Shown here piece after piece: positions 23,423-34,999 of a DNA stretch of 64,000 bases. The DNA comes from Cucumis sativus (Eukaryota > Streptophyta > Magnoliopsida > Cucurbitales > Cucurbitaceae). Positions within the stretch are counted from its first letter, which is position 1; each line of letters starts with the position of its first letter. The stretch covers positions 7,564,001 through 7,628,000 of the forward strand of contig NC_026655.2 in NCBI RefSeq assembly GCF_000004075.3, in the 5' to 3' direction. The notes below the pieces were generated by a model. It was not told the DNA's origin. It was given only the letters and a program-made list of their open reading frames with translations, and ran no database searches. The position numbers and the translations under genes are program-made.

Positions 23423-24185
23423 ATATCAATTTCATTTGGTCATGTTAAGTACACTATCCATTTGCTCTTTAATTTGGACACTAACTAATCACATAAATTG
23501 TATATGTACATGTTGATCAAGGAAGTTGAACCAAAATAATACATGAAGCACATGCTCCGATTCCTTGGTTCTTTCATCTGTTTCTTCCATCTCCAAGATT
23601 TTCCTTTGTTTACTTTGTTGAAAACTAAAAAAAAGTCACTTTTAAGATCTTACTTCCGTTTTTTGAAATTTGACTAAATTTTAATTATGTGTGAGGAAAG
23701 GCTAAGATTTTAAAAACAAAAACAGAAAACCAAAAGTTTCTCAACAATTATCAAATTGAGTGAAATTTTTAAAAATATTTTGAGTTTACTAAACAAAAAA
23801 TTGTGAGCTTAAAATTACATTAAACCAAAAGTTCAAATTTACACATAATATAGTAATTAAGTAACTCCTATCACATATCTAACTCAAAATCTTAATTGAA
23901 AACCACCATTTCAACGTTTTTACCCCCTACGTATGAAATACACAATCATCCCTGCATGCAACCTCGCTTTATTAGCCCACAAAACTTTAATTAAAAACTA
24001 AGCGAAGCAAAAGCAGCAAACTTGGCAATGAAATCAGCTACTTCTACTCATTTCAAGTGAAGAATTTGATCAACAAGCGTCTGCATTGTTGAAACCCTAG
24101 CAAGATTTGGCAGATGGACACCATCAATAATGAGATACAATAACAAAAATAATGAGGCAACGCTCTTACGTTCAGTTGTTTCTTC
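23423..24185. other. Convergent intergenic region
   Basis: About 760 bases between the 3' ends of MUTS2 (+) and the first PPR gene (-). It should contain both 3' UTRs. Nothing else recognised. Confidence 0.6.
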
Positions 24186-26181
24186 CTAAGTGCCAAGAAT
24201 TTTCTTGGTTTCTTCATCTTCATCTATTTTATCAGCCTTCATGTTGTTTAACACCTCCTTTACTTCTTTATCAGCTCTTATATAAACCTTTAACAAGGCA
24301 TGATACATCTCTCTATTCACTGGAGTGACAGACCTCAATGCGCTTACAAAAGCTTCTACTTCTTCTACAATGCCCTTATCACCAAGCCAATTCAATAGTC
24401 CTGTGATCACCCGAAGATTAGGCTTCCATCCTTTACCAATGTTTACAGAAAGGGCTGTCATCATACACTCTAAGGCTTTTTCGGTCTCACCCAGGTCCAG
24501 ATACTTAACAGCCAGAGCACCCCAACTGTTTGGTGTGGTAGCCTTTTCATTCTGCTTCAAGTTTTCAAGAAGTGTTTCACCTCTCTCACACATTCCCTTG
24601 TCAATATATCCAATAATGACAATGTTAGGAACTCGAAAATCATAGCAATTCCCAGATGATTCCCACTCTTTCAGCACTTTCTCAGCTTCTTCAAGTTCAC
24701 CTAGTCTCACCAAAGATTCAAGCATCGTGATGTAGTCCCTATTGATGATTCTCGTAGTAGCAGTTTTATCCAGATTCCACAATCTCAGCACCTTTTCCTT
24801 GTTACCTAAGGTTGCATAAAGCGAGATCAGCTGGTTATGGCCGATTCTATCGTTACTGCTTTTCAGTTTCTCTTCTGATTTTTTCAAGGCATCAACTGCC
24901 TTATCAGTAAGAGCAGCTTTTATAAAGAAGTTTGCAACTACTGCATATGTGTTCCAGTCCATTACAATATGAGGTTGAGATTCCATCTCTTTCAATACAT
25001 TCTCCATCCCCTCAATATCTTTTCTTGCACCATACGAACTGATGCAGATTCTATAACTAAAGTTGTCGGGAGAAACATTATTCTCTTTCATCTCTGCTAG
25101 CACCTCAGGGACCTTCTCATGCTGGCCAACTCTTGTGTACAAACACATGATGTCATTGTAAGTGAGCTCTGAAGTTGCAAATCCCAACTCTTTCATTTTT
25201 TGAAAATGGGAGAGGGATTTGTCCACTTGCCGCTGTCGAACATAGCAATTCAGAAGAGCACCATATGTTTTAATAGTCTGGTCTTGCTCCTTCAACTGAT
25301 TGAAATAGTTTTCAGCAGAAAGAGAACCTCGTACTCGGCCAATCAAATCCAATTGCACCGCATGCTCGGTTGGTGAAAATATGCAGGCACCACTTTTTTT
25401 CATCCATTCGGACACCTGCAGTAATACTCATCTTCAATTACAGTGAAACTCCACGAAAAACATGTTCAAACCCACATACTTCTAGCTCATATATCATTAT
25501 CTACAAAGAGTTAAATTCCTTGCGAGTGAAATCAAATTCCTGATCATGTAGGGGAGAAATGACATAATTCCATTTCTGAAAAGTCCATATTCTGTGAACT
25601 AACGAAGTTACTCGAACAAGCTCACTTAATCAAAGAACGTAAGGTAAGAGCTTCGGATTTCTTAGCATAAAAAACCTACGTGCTTTCCATTTCTCCAAAC
25701 TAAATCTTTCGATAATTTGAAACAACCCCATTCCCCATTCACCGTAATCTCGAGATTCGAAGTAAGAATTGTCTAAAAGGCACATTCTTCTCACACGATG
25801 CATCATTTTTATACAGTTCATTTCTTTCTCCACATCTAAATACTCAAACCAGAAGAAAAGAATAATTCGAACCTCAAGAGCTTGGCTAAAACGATTGCGC
25901 TTGCGAAAGTCGCGAATGATTCTCTGAAGCTCAGCGACTCGTAGCTTCTTCCCCTCCTGGACCCAACCGTCGAGTTCCGACTCCACGCTGATTCTAGGAT
26001 CGCCCAGTGGACTAATTTTGGCATATAGAGTCGCCTTTTTCAACCGAGTCGTGTGGTAAGATCGGCTAGCTAGAGCATAGCGTGTTAAAGCTTTGGAGAA
26101 GAGCTTCTGATCCATGAATGAGAACCGAAGAGAGCTCCTCTTAGAACGAAGAAGAAGAAGAGAAGCAGAGTGAGAAATCAT
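24186..26181 (-). CDS. P-class PPR protein, mitochondrial type (At4g21705/At2g20710-like)
   Basis: Two exons on the minus strand, 26181-25873 and 25415-24186, join in phase 0 to give 512 residues. The N-terminus is basic and Ser/Leu-rich, like a mitochondrial presequence. Then comes the family signature LYAKISPLGDPRISV and RFSQALE, where the intron falls. The second exon carries about eight degenerate 35-residue pentatricopeptide repeats (TYGALLNCYVRQRQVDKSLS, TYNDIMCLYTRVGQHEKVPE, NTYAVVANFFIKAALTDKAV). There is no E, DYW or SMR extension. Such proteins bind organelle RNA; the target cannot be read from sequence. The same intron position occurs in the two PPR copies at 28-35 kb, so the three are local paralogues facing away from one another. 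A 44-base A run (T on the coding strand) lies just upstream of the start codon. Confidence 0.88.
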
Positions 26182-26201
26182 ATACCCAATCGAGGCGGAG
26201 A

Positions 26202-26248
<47 letters not shown>

Positions 26249-28047
26249 GAAATTTAAATAAATGTACTAAATTATGAATTATTTTAGGTTTTGTATATTT
26301 TTTTAGGAAAATTGTACATTATCATAATTATTAATTATATATAATTTTTTAAATTAAATTTAAATTATTTCTCTATTTATATACATTAATTATTAATAGA
26401 TATATATTTGTATTTGTTAATATAATATTTATTACTTTGCAAATAATTTAAATATGATATAAATTATTATTCTATATGATAATATTTTTAATTATACTAC
26501 AAAATAACTATTTTCAATTTTATGTCTAAACGGAAAGTTTTTTTTTTCTCACGATCATCAATTTCGACGTTGGCTTTCCCATTTGATTTGTATTTCAAAA
26601 AATTGTCTTCTTCTTCCCTTTTGATTTGCTACAGAATATACCGTTAGTCTTTTTTTCTTTATTTTTCGTTTCGTATATTCTTTTTTCTTCCGTTTTGTAG
26701 CATACATATATATTTTAAAAATTATTCTTATTCCGTTTCGTAGCATATATTTCAGTCATGTTCCTTGTATTTTATTTAATTTTTTATTATTCAGTTCATT
26801 TCATACCATGCTCGACATAGAATTTTTATTAAATGGTTCGTCATTTATATATACTATAATATATCACTGAATAATAATTTTTATGTGTTGTGATTTATCG
26901 CATATATAATTGTGCATATGTTCAATAATACATACATATATTATTTTTCATGTTATGTGGTTTTTTTTATTGTGTATATATACCAATATATACACAAATT
27001 ATACATTAATTAAGTATTTTTTATTTATTTATTACATATATGCTAGTGAATAATTCATTTATGTTTTGTGATTGCATATATTTAATAATTCATACATAGA
27101 TTTTTTTGTTCATGTTTTGTGATTTTTTCTACTTGCATTTATATACCACTATATACACAGATTATATATTTGATTAGTGAAGAGTTTTGGAGAAATTTCT
27201 TATTTTGTTTATTTTTATATTATATTTTTTTCAATATTTGTAATTGGATTGTACCTCATTTTTATAACAAAATTTGACCTTTAGTTTTATTATTCTACAT
27301 TTTGAAATATGTCAATTGTCTAATAAAACGCTATTCCGTTCTTGATCAAGATATGAACGCTATTTCGTTCTTGGTGAAACCAGTGTTGGAGATTGAATTT
27401 TGACTCTATCATATTCTCAATTTCATGTTATAGGCCGCCTATAATAGATTGGTATATCAAAATTCTTATTATCCATTTTGAAATACAATTTTTTTAAAAA
27501 AAGATTTAAAATTTGAATAATGATTTCTAATTTTGCACATTTATCCTTAAAAAAATTATAGAAATAAAAAAAATTGCATTAAACGATAAAAACATTTAGA
27601 AAAAAACAGTACATGATACTTTCTTTTTGTATCGCAAATATGACAAAATTAGTAATATCAGACGATAATACAATCAAATGGCTATCAAACTATAATAATA
27701 AAGTTATCAATTATTAAATTTACTACTGAGATGAGTTAGGTTATCATAATTTTTGTTTTTTATCGTTGGAGGGGCAAAGTAAAATGTGAAAACTTACCAA
27801 CAAAGTCGATGTCTTTAGAGACTAAGATGGTGTTTGGTGAGAAGAATATGTTATAACTACGGAGTTACTATAAAGGTTTCCGCAGAAACATTTTAATTTT
27901 ATGTTTTTGTTAATTTTTTCGTCTCCAATATATTATTTACATTGAACTAATTTCGACCTAAAGTTTTTCTTTACATCAGCTGAAGAGCTCACGTACTTGG
28001 GCAGCGCCTAGTTTCTCCATTTTTTCTCCTCTCTTTTGCCTTTCCAA
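26182..28047. other. Intergenic region between divergent PPR paralogues
   Basis: About 1.9 kb, very AT-rich. It carries the A44 run at 26203-26246. From about 27180 onward it is alignable to 31834-32640 upstream of the tandem copy (for example CATGTTATAGGCC occurs in both), so it belongs to the duplicated unit. A decayed tRNA-like stretch may lie at 27850-27896. No gene is supported. Confidence 0.65.
26203..26246. repeat. A44 homopolymer in the PPR 5' region
   Basis: Forty-four consecutive A on the plus strand, that is T44 on the coding strand of the PPR gene, 22 bases upstream of its ATG. It would fall in the promoter or 5' leader. The length may be imprecise in an assembly. Confidence 0.85.
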
Positions 28048-30434
28048 ATGAAGCTCTTACAATCTCTAAAACCAATTAATTTGATTGCATTCCGGAGTGA
28101 ATTCGTGAATTTCTACTCTACAGTTGTGAAGGATAACCTTTACAGAAGGATTTCTCCGGTGGGTGACCCTAATATCTCTGTAACTCCACTTCTTGATCAG
28201 TGGGTGTTAGAAGGCAGGCTTGTTCAGCAAGACGAACTTCGGCATATCATCAAGGAGCTTAGGGTTTACAAGCGGTTCAAACATGCTCTTGAGGTTTGAT
28301 TTCTTATTCATATCTTCGTCGAAGTATGATGGTTTTCATTCGCTCTTATGCGAAATGCTTTTGTTGATTGATGCAAATGGGTCCCAACGATTTGGCATTG
28401 TTGATTTTTTAAGATGAATAATGTGTTCATCTATGTTCCAGCATGGTTTCTTCTCCTATGAAATTGCTAAGCCGCCAGGATTTTTTATTTGCTTTGTTGA
28501 AATAGACAGTATGTGATAATTGGCGTGGAGTTGCATTGTTTCATGGATAAATGTCTTTTCGTAATTAACCAACTTCGAGAAGGGATATGGCTATTCAAAT
28601 GGTGATGAATAGTCTACACATATGTCTTTCTTCCCAAATTTTGTTCGCCGGTAAAACATTCTGCCTTTTGTAAATTTTGTTGTTTGTTTATTTTCACAAA
28701 GTATCATCCATTGAATCTTGTGTACAATGTGCCGCCTCCAAAAAAAAGTAATTAATTTTTTCTTGAACACAATTACTCATGAAACTTCGACATTAGAGTG
28801 AGTAACATTGTTTCTAATGTGAACCAAGTTTTTTATTTCCTGTTTTTTTGGTAATATTATCCATATAACAGCTCTAACCAATGAATTAATGAAATTAGTT
28901 CGTCAGGAAACAACTCTAGACTCTTAAGGGAGATGATTTTATTTCTATTTCCTCGTAGATTACATGTCATTCTTGATTCGATCTCAAATTCATGTCTGAT
29001 AACTATTTTTTGTCATTGATAGTTTGTCTTGCTGTTCTGCCAATGCTTTTTTTTTTCTACTGTAGAGTTCACTTTCATGGAACTAGCTTGCTTTTCCTCT
29101 CAATTCATAACTGGCAAGAATAACGAATACATTGGAGAGCATTTGCTTTCCATGTTGTTCTTTCTGACATATCAAAGAAGCCACATTGTGTAGAGTTCTT
29201 GGCTTATTGATTTCATATTAAATTGAACTGTTCATTGTGTTTTACCCAGTATTATTGTTTTGACCCATCTCTTCAAACCCCCTTTCATCTTCAGATATCA
29301 AAGTGGATGAGTGATAAAAGATACTTTCCTTTATCGACTGCTGATATCGCAATACGGATGAATTTGATCTTAAGAGTTCATGGGTTGGAACAAGTGGAAG
29401 ATTATTTCGATAACATGCCTAGTCAGTTGAAAAGGTACCAAGTTCATATAGCTCTTCTTAACTGCTATGCGCATGAAAAGTGCGTGGATAAAGCCAATGC
29501 CTTCATGCAGAAAATTAAGGAAATGGGTTTTGCTAATTCTCCTCTTCCATACAATATCATGATGAATCTTTATCACCAAATTGGAGAATTTGAGAGATTA
29601 GATTCTCTGTTGAAAGAAATGAAAGAAAGGGGTGTTTATTATGATCGATTCACATACAGCATCCGAATAAGTGCATATGCTGCTGCATCTGATTTTAGGG
29701 GAATCGAAAAGATCATGGAACAAATGGAATCAAATCCGAGTATTGTTCTAGATTGGAACTGTTATGTCATTGCTGCAAATGCTTACAATAAGGTTGGCTT
29801 AATAGACAAATCCATTTCCATGCTGAAGAAATCAGAAGGTCTCCTAGCAAATGTCAAAAAGAAAGGTTTTGCATTTAATGTCTACCTCAAACTATATGCC
29901 AGAAATGGAAAGAAAGACGAGATACACCGCATTTGGAATCTCTACAAGAAAGAAAAAATCTTCAACAAAGGTTTCATCAGCATGATAACATCACTTTTGA
30001 TATTAGACGATATCAAAGGTGCAGAGCGTATTTACAAGGAATGGGAGACCAGGAAACTGTCATACGACTTGCGGATTCCAAACTTGTTGGTTGATGCGTA
30101 TTGTAGAGCTGGTCTAATGGAGAAAGCTGAAGTGCTTCTAAATGAGATGGTGATTGTAAGACGCAAGTTTTCGGTCGAGTCGTGGTGCTATTTAGCGAGT
30201 GGATATCTTCAGAAAGATCAACTACCTCAGGCAGTTGAGACACTGAAGTTAGCAGCCAGTGTGTGTCCATCACGACTGAACTACGTCAAGGAAATTTTGG
30301 CAGCATTTTTGGATGGGAAGCAAGATGTGGAAGAAACTGAGAAAGTGGTTAATTTGTTGAGGGAAAAAGATGACTCTCATCCTGCTCGTGCTCATGATTA
30401 CATTGTTGGAGCGATTATGACCGAATCCGCCTAA
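28048..30434 (+). CDS. P-class PPR protein, mitochondrial type, tandem copy A
   Basis: Exons 28048-28293 and 29295-30434 join in phase 0 across a 1,001-base intron to give 461 residues. The N-terminus begins MKLLQSLKPINLIAF, then YRRISPVGDPNISVTPLLDQ and YKRFKHALE just before the intron, the same place as in the minus-strand paralogue. The second exon encodes about eight PPR motifs (HIALLNCYAHEKCVDKANAF, PYNIMMNLYHQIGEFERLDS, NCYVIAANAYNKVGLIDKS, RIPNLLVDAYCRAGLMEKAE, SWCYLASGYLQKDQLPQAVE). The ATG at 28048 was chosen; the frame extends a few codons upstream without another ATG. The copy is intact and is the likely functional member of the tandem pair. Role: organelle RNA binding, target unknown. 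Confidence 0.87.
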
Positions 30435-31673
30435 TTTAACTTTTATTCTAAAAGAACCCTTAAGTACTTAAGGGATATTTAGTAAGCAATGGTGATTATC
30501 AGTCGGTTAGGTTTTTTTATATAAAAAATTGATCTACCATAGTTGGTTTAGTGAAGTCTCAAAACGTCCTTAACATCGATGAGTAAGGGTCGGTCAGGTT
30601 GGTTTAACACTTAAAATATTTTTTGGAAATTCTCGATTTGAAACTTTTCAAAATCGACCCCTCTCATTTTTCGAACGATCGACTTAGGTTTGGTCAATTA
30701 GTTCTGTTTTTTTTTATATCATATTCACTCAATTATCGTGTTTCTTAGGGAAAAAAATGAAAATGATAAAAGAATGAAAAGAGTACCTATGTGAATTTAT
30801 TACCTACCGTTAAAAAAGTTGATAAAACAAAAAATTAATATTTTTTAGTTGTAGGTTTCACCATTTTTTTAGACGAAAAGTGTAAAATTGACAATTCCAC
30901 TCCCCTAACTCCTTAGGCAAACGATCCCTACCCATATTTTTAGGTCAAATTGTAAATTTGAATTTTTCAACTCATTTGGAACAAAATTTATAAGTAAACC
31001 ACGCTTTTGTTTTTTTCGAGAAAAATTGTAATGTGTAACAATTTGAGTTTTGAGATTTGCGAGCTTGTTACACTCTTTTTCATTTTGCAAGGATGACAAG
31101 AATCAACTCTAACTCAAATGATACATGTGATATACATTTTATATACATTTATATCCATAAATGTTGACAAAACAAAGGTTTTTAAGTTAATGACAATTGA
31201 GTAAAGATGTCAATACATTTTCAAAAATAAAACAATGTGACATTTTTGTAAATATGAGCTTCGTTAAAATTATACAATGGAATATGGGTCTTGTACAAAT
31301 GACTTGATATTGAGCCTTTGACAACAGAATTACAACCAATAGATTTTTTATAGGGTAACTATAATGAACAACGACTTCAGATAGATTATGTTACAAATAT
31401 TGGTATATCAGTCGTCCATAATACTCTATCAGCAATAGAAGCTTATCATTAATAGATTTGGTTATATTTACATTTTTTTTTAAATGATGCTATATATGTT
31501 AATATTTTGAATTTAATGGTTATATTTGGAATGAAACTTATCTTTTACTTTTGAAAATAAGGCAAAATATTTGACATCTATTATAAATATCCTGAAATAT
31601 GTGTAAGATAGATGTTCATGCGTGCTATGCCACAAAACCAAATGTCAATTTTTCATCTTATGTCTCACTCTAC

Positions 31674-31708
<35 letters not shown>

Positions 31709-32457
31709 TATTCTTACCCGATATTAGTGTTTGTGTGAAGTTACCTTCTAGTTGTCACTTTACCTATGAACAGAGACACTCAGCGAATCTCGAGAGAACA
31801 TATCGGTGAAAATTCAAAGAAATTTGAAAATAATGAAGAGTTTTGGATAAATTTATTTGTTTTAATATTATATTTTTTTTCAATATTTGTAATTCCATCG
31901 CCTCGTTTTTACAACAAAATTTGGATGTATCTTATTAGTATATAAATACTCATACTTAGATGTATATAAATCAACGTTATTGATTTATTCGATAATCTAT
32001 AAGAAATTCTTCCATCATAAGAAAACTAAAATCTAAAATCTTTAAACATTGAATAAAAATTCTTATAAAGAAATCATATCCAAAATTTTGAGAACAAAAA
32101 AATTTATTTTAGACAATAAATATATTCGTTTTCAAAATATTCACAAAACTATAAAAAGACAATCGATACCGGAGATTCTCAATTAAAAAAAGCAACAAAC
32201 TCCAGATGTTATGAATTTATTTACATATTCTCGTGAGCACAATTCCGTTCTTGAAAAAACATATCTTCGAGATTGAATTTTGAACTTATCACATTGTCCA
32301 TTTCATGTTATAGGCCAACTATAATAAACTGTTATATCAACAATATTTATCATCCATTTAGAATGGAAATACAATTTTCTCGAAAAAATAATCAAACAAT
32401 AATCACAAATTTCTACTAAAAGTAATTATAAAATAAATGTGATCTTTTTCATCGAAA
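30435..32457. other. Spacer between the PPR tandem copies
   Basis: About 2 kb. The first 1.4 kb (30450-31830) has no counterpart beside the other copy; the rest (from about 31834) is the upstream part of the duplicated unit. An AT dinucleotide run lies at about 31677-31706. No gene is supported. Confidence 0.6.
31677..31706. repeat. AT dinucleotide microsatellite
   Basis: An alternating TA run of about 30 bases in the PPR spacer. A 65-codon open frame that crosses it is an artefact of the repeat. Confidence 0.85.
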
Positions 32458-32530
32458 GTTGCTGTGGTGTAGTGGTTATCACGTTAGTCTTACACACTAA
32501 AGGTCCCCAGTTCGATCCTGGGCAGCAACA
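32458..32530 (+). tRNA. tRNA-Val (UAC)
   Basis: Seventy-three bases fold as a cloverleaf. Acceptor GTTGCTG pairs with CAGCAAC at 32523-32529, with discriminator A at 32530. The D arm contains the box A-like TGGTGTAGTGGTTATCAC. The anticodon stem TTAGT/ACTAA encloses the loop CTTACAC, giving anticodon TAC (valine, GUA codons). The T arm is CCCAG/CTGGG around TTCGATC (box B). There is no intron, and CCA is not encoded, as in nuclear genes. A T4 terminator follows at 32532. The plant nuclear tRNA-Val consensus fits well. It sits in the upstream part of the duplicated PPR unit. Confidence 0.92.
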
Positions 32531-32649
32531 TTTTAATTTTAGTTTTCCACCTAATGTTTTTCTTCACATCAGCTGAAGAGCTCACTGTCCTTCAATACTT
32601 GGGCATCGCCTAGTTTCTCCATTTTTTCTCCTCTCTTTTGCCTTTCCAA

Positions 32650-34715
32650 ATGAAGCTCTTACAATCTCTAAAACCAATTAATTTGATTGCATTCCGGAGA
32701 GAATTCGTGAATTTCTACTCTACAGTTGTGAAGGATAGCCTTTACAGAAGGATTTCTCCGGTGGGTGACCCTAATATCTCTGTAACTCCACTTCTTGATC
32801 AGTGGGTGTTAGAAAGCGGGCTTGTTCAGCAAGACGAACTTCGGCATATCATCAAGGAGCTTAGGGTTTACAAGCGGTTCAAACATGCTCTTGAGGTTTG
32901 ATTTCTTATTCATATCTTCGTCGAAGTATGATGGTTTTCATTTGCTCTTATGTGAAATGCTTTTGTTGATTGATGCAAATGGGTCCAATCGATTTGGCAT
33001 TGTTGATTTTTTAAGATGAATAATGTGTTCATCTAGTGGACAATGTGCCGCCTCCATAAAAAGGTAATTGGTTTTAACTTCGACACAAAAACTCATTAAA
33101 CTTGGTATTAGAGTGAGTAACATTGTTTCCAAGGTGAACCAAGTTTTATATCTCTTGTTTTTTGGTAATATTATTCGTATAACAGCTCTAACCAATGAAG
33201 TAATGAAATTAGTTCGTCAGGAGGCAACTCTAGATTCTTGAGGGAGATGATTTTATTTTCTATTTCCTCGTAGATTACATATCATACTTGATTTGATCTC
33301 AAATTCATGTCTGATAACTATTTCTTGTCATTGATAGTTTGTCTTGCTGTTCTACCAATGCTTTGTTTATACTGTAGAGTTCACTTTCATGGAACTAGCT
33401 TGCTTTTCCTCCCAATTCTTAACTGGCAAGAATAACGAATACATTGGAGAGGATTTGCTTTCCATGTTCTTTCTGACATATCAAAGAAGCCACATTGTGG
33501 AGAGTTCTTGGCTTATTGATTTCATATTAAATTGAAATATTCATTGTGTTTTACCCAGTATTATTGTTTTGACCCATCTCTTCAAACCCCCTTTCATCTT
33601 CAGATATCAAAGTGGATGAGTGATAAAAGATACTTTCCTTTATCGACTGCTGATATCGCAACACGGATGAATTTGATCTTAAGAGTTCATGGATTGGAAC
33701 AGGTGGAAGATTATTTCAATAACATGCCTAGTCAGTTGAAAAGGTGTCAAGTTCATATAGCTCTTCTTAACTGCTATGCGCATGAAAAGTATGCGGATAA
33801 AGCCAATGCCGTCCTGCAGAAAATCAAGGAAATGGGTTTTGCTAAAACTTCTCTTCCATACAATATCACGATGAATCTTTATCATCAAATTGGAGAATTT
33901 GAGAGATTAGATTCTCCGTTGAAAGAGACGGATGTTGATCACGATCAATTCACATATACCACCCGACTAAGTGCATATGCTACTGCATTTGATTTTACGG
34001 GAATCGAAAAGATCATGGAACAAATGGAATGAAATACGAGTATTGTTCTAGATTGGAACTGTTATGTCATTGCTGCAAATGCTTACAATAAAGTTGGCTT
34101 AATTAGACAAATCCATTTCCATGCTGAAGAAATCAGAAGGTCTCCTAGCAAATGTCAAAAAGAAAGGTTTTGCATTTAATGTCTACCTCAAACTATATGC
34201 CAGAAATGGAAAGAAAGACGAGATACACCTTATATGGAATCTCTACAAGAAAGAGAAAATCTTCAACAAAGGTTTCATCAGCATGATAACATCACTTTTT
34301 GTATTAGACGATATCAAAGGTGCGGAGCGTATTTACAAGGAATGGGAGACCCAGAAACTGTCATACGACTTGCGGATTCCAAACTTGTTGGTTGATGCGT
34401 ATTGTAGAGCTGGTCTAATGGAGAGCTGAAGACCTTGTAAATGAGATGGTGACTGTAAGAGGCAAGTTTTCGGTCAAGTCGTGGTGCTATTTAGCGAGTG
34501 GATATCTTCAGAAGGATCAACTACCTCAGGCAGTTGAGACACTGAAGAAAGCAGCCAGTTTGTGTCCATCAGAACTGAACTACGCCAAGGAAATTTTGGC
34601 AGCATTTTTGGATGGGAAGCAAGATGAGGAAGAAACTGAGAAAGTGGTTAATTTGTTGAGGGAAAAAGATGACTCTCATCCTGCTCGTGCTCATGATATA
34701 TTGGTAGAGCGATGA
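32650..34715 (+). pseudogene. P-class PPR gene, tandem copy B, decayed
   Basis: A near-identical copy of 28048-30434, offset by 4,602 bases at the start. Exon 1 (32650-32895) is intact with few substitutions. The intron (32896-33603) is 708 bases against 1,001 in copy A, mostly through one block of about 295 bases present in A (around 28435-28730) and absent here. Exon 2 from 33604 is broken: a TCA to TGA stop near 34030, a one-base insertion near 34104 (TTAATTAGACA against TTAATAGACA) and a two-base loss near 34422 (GGAGAGCTG against GGAGAAAGCTG). There is also an in-frame 9-base loss near 33930 and a changed C-terminus. High identity to copy A implies recent duplication and then loss of function. 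A truncated protein of about 220 residues ending at the TGA is conceivable but unlikely to act. Confidence 0.88.
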
Positions 34716-34999
34716 TGACGGAATCTGCCAAATTTAACTTTTCTGTCATTTTTATAATAGTAAATAATTTTGTTTTTTCTGTCATTTTTGTAATAGTAAA
34801 TAAGTTTGTACCATGAACCTAATATTTTGCTTTTGAAATTGAATAACTGGTGAAGTACCTCTCACCGGCAGTTCCTTACTGGAAAGGAATCAAAGGCTAC
34901 ACAAAATGTGGTGTGTTTAATTAATCTATGGTACCAAAGTTTCATATCCCTTTACAAAACTGGTTACAAATGAGAGCCTACACAAATCTCCAATTGTAA

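Noticed and set aside
28036-28047. Upstream extension of PPR copy A starting at a non-ATG codon
   Set aside because: The frame extends but has no ATG before 28048; the later ATG gives a normal basic presequence.
31612-31809. Frame of 65 codons with an Ile-Tyr repeat
   Set aside because: The repeat is the translation of an AT microsatellite.
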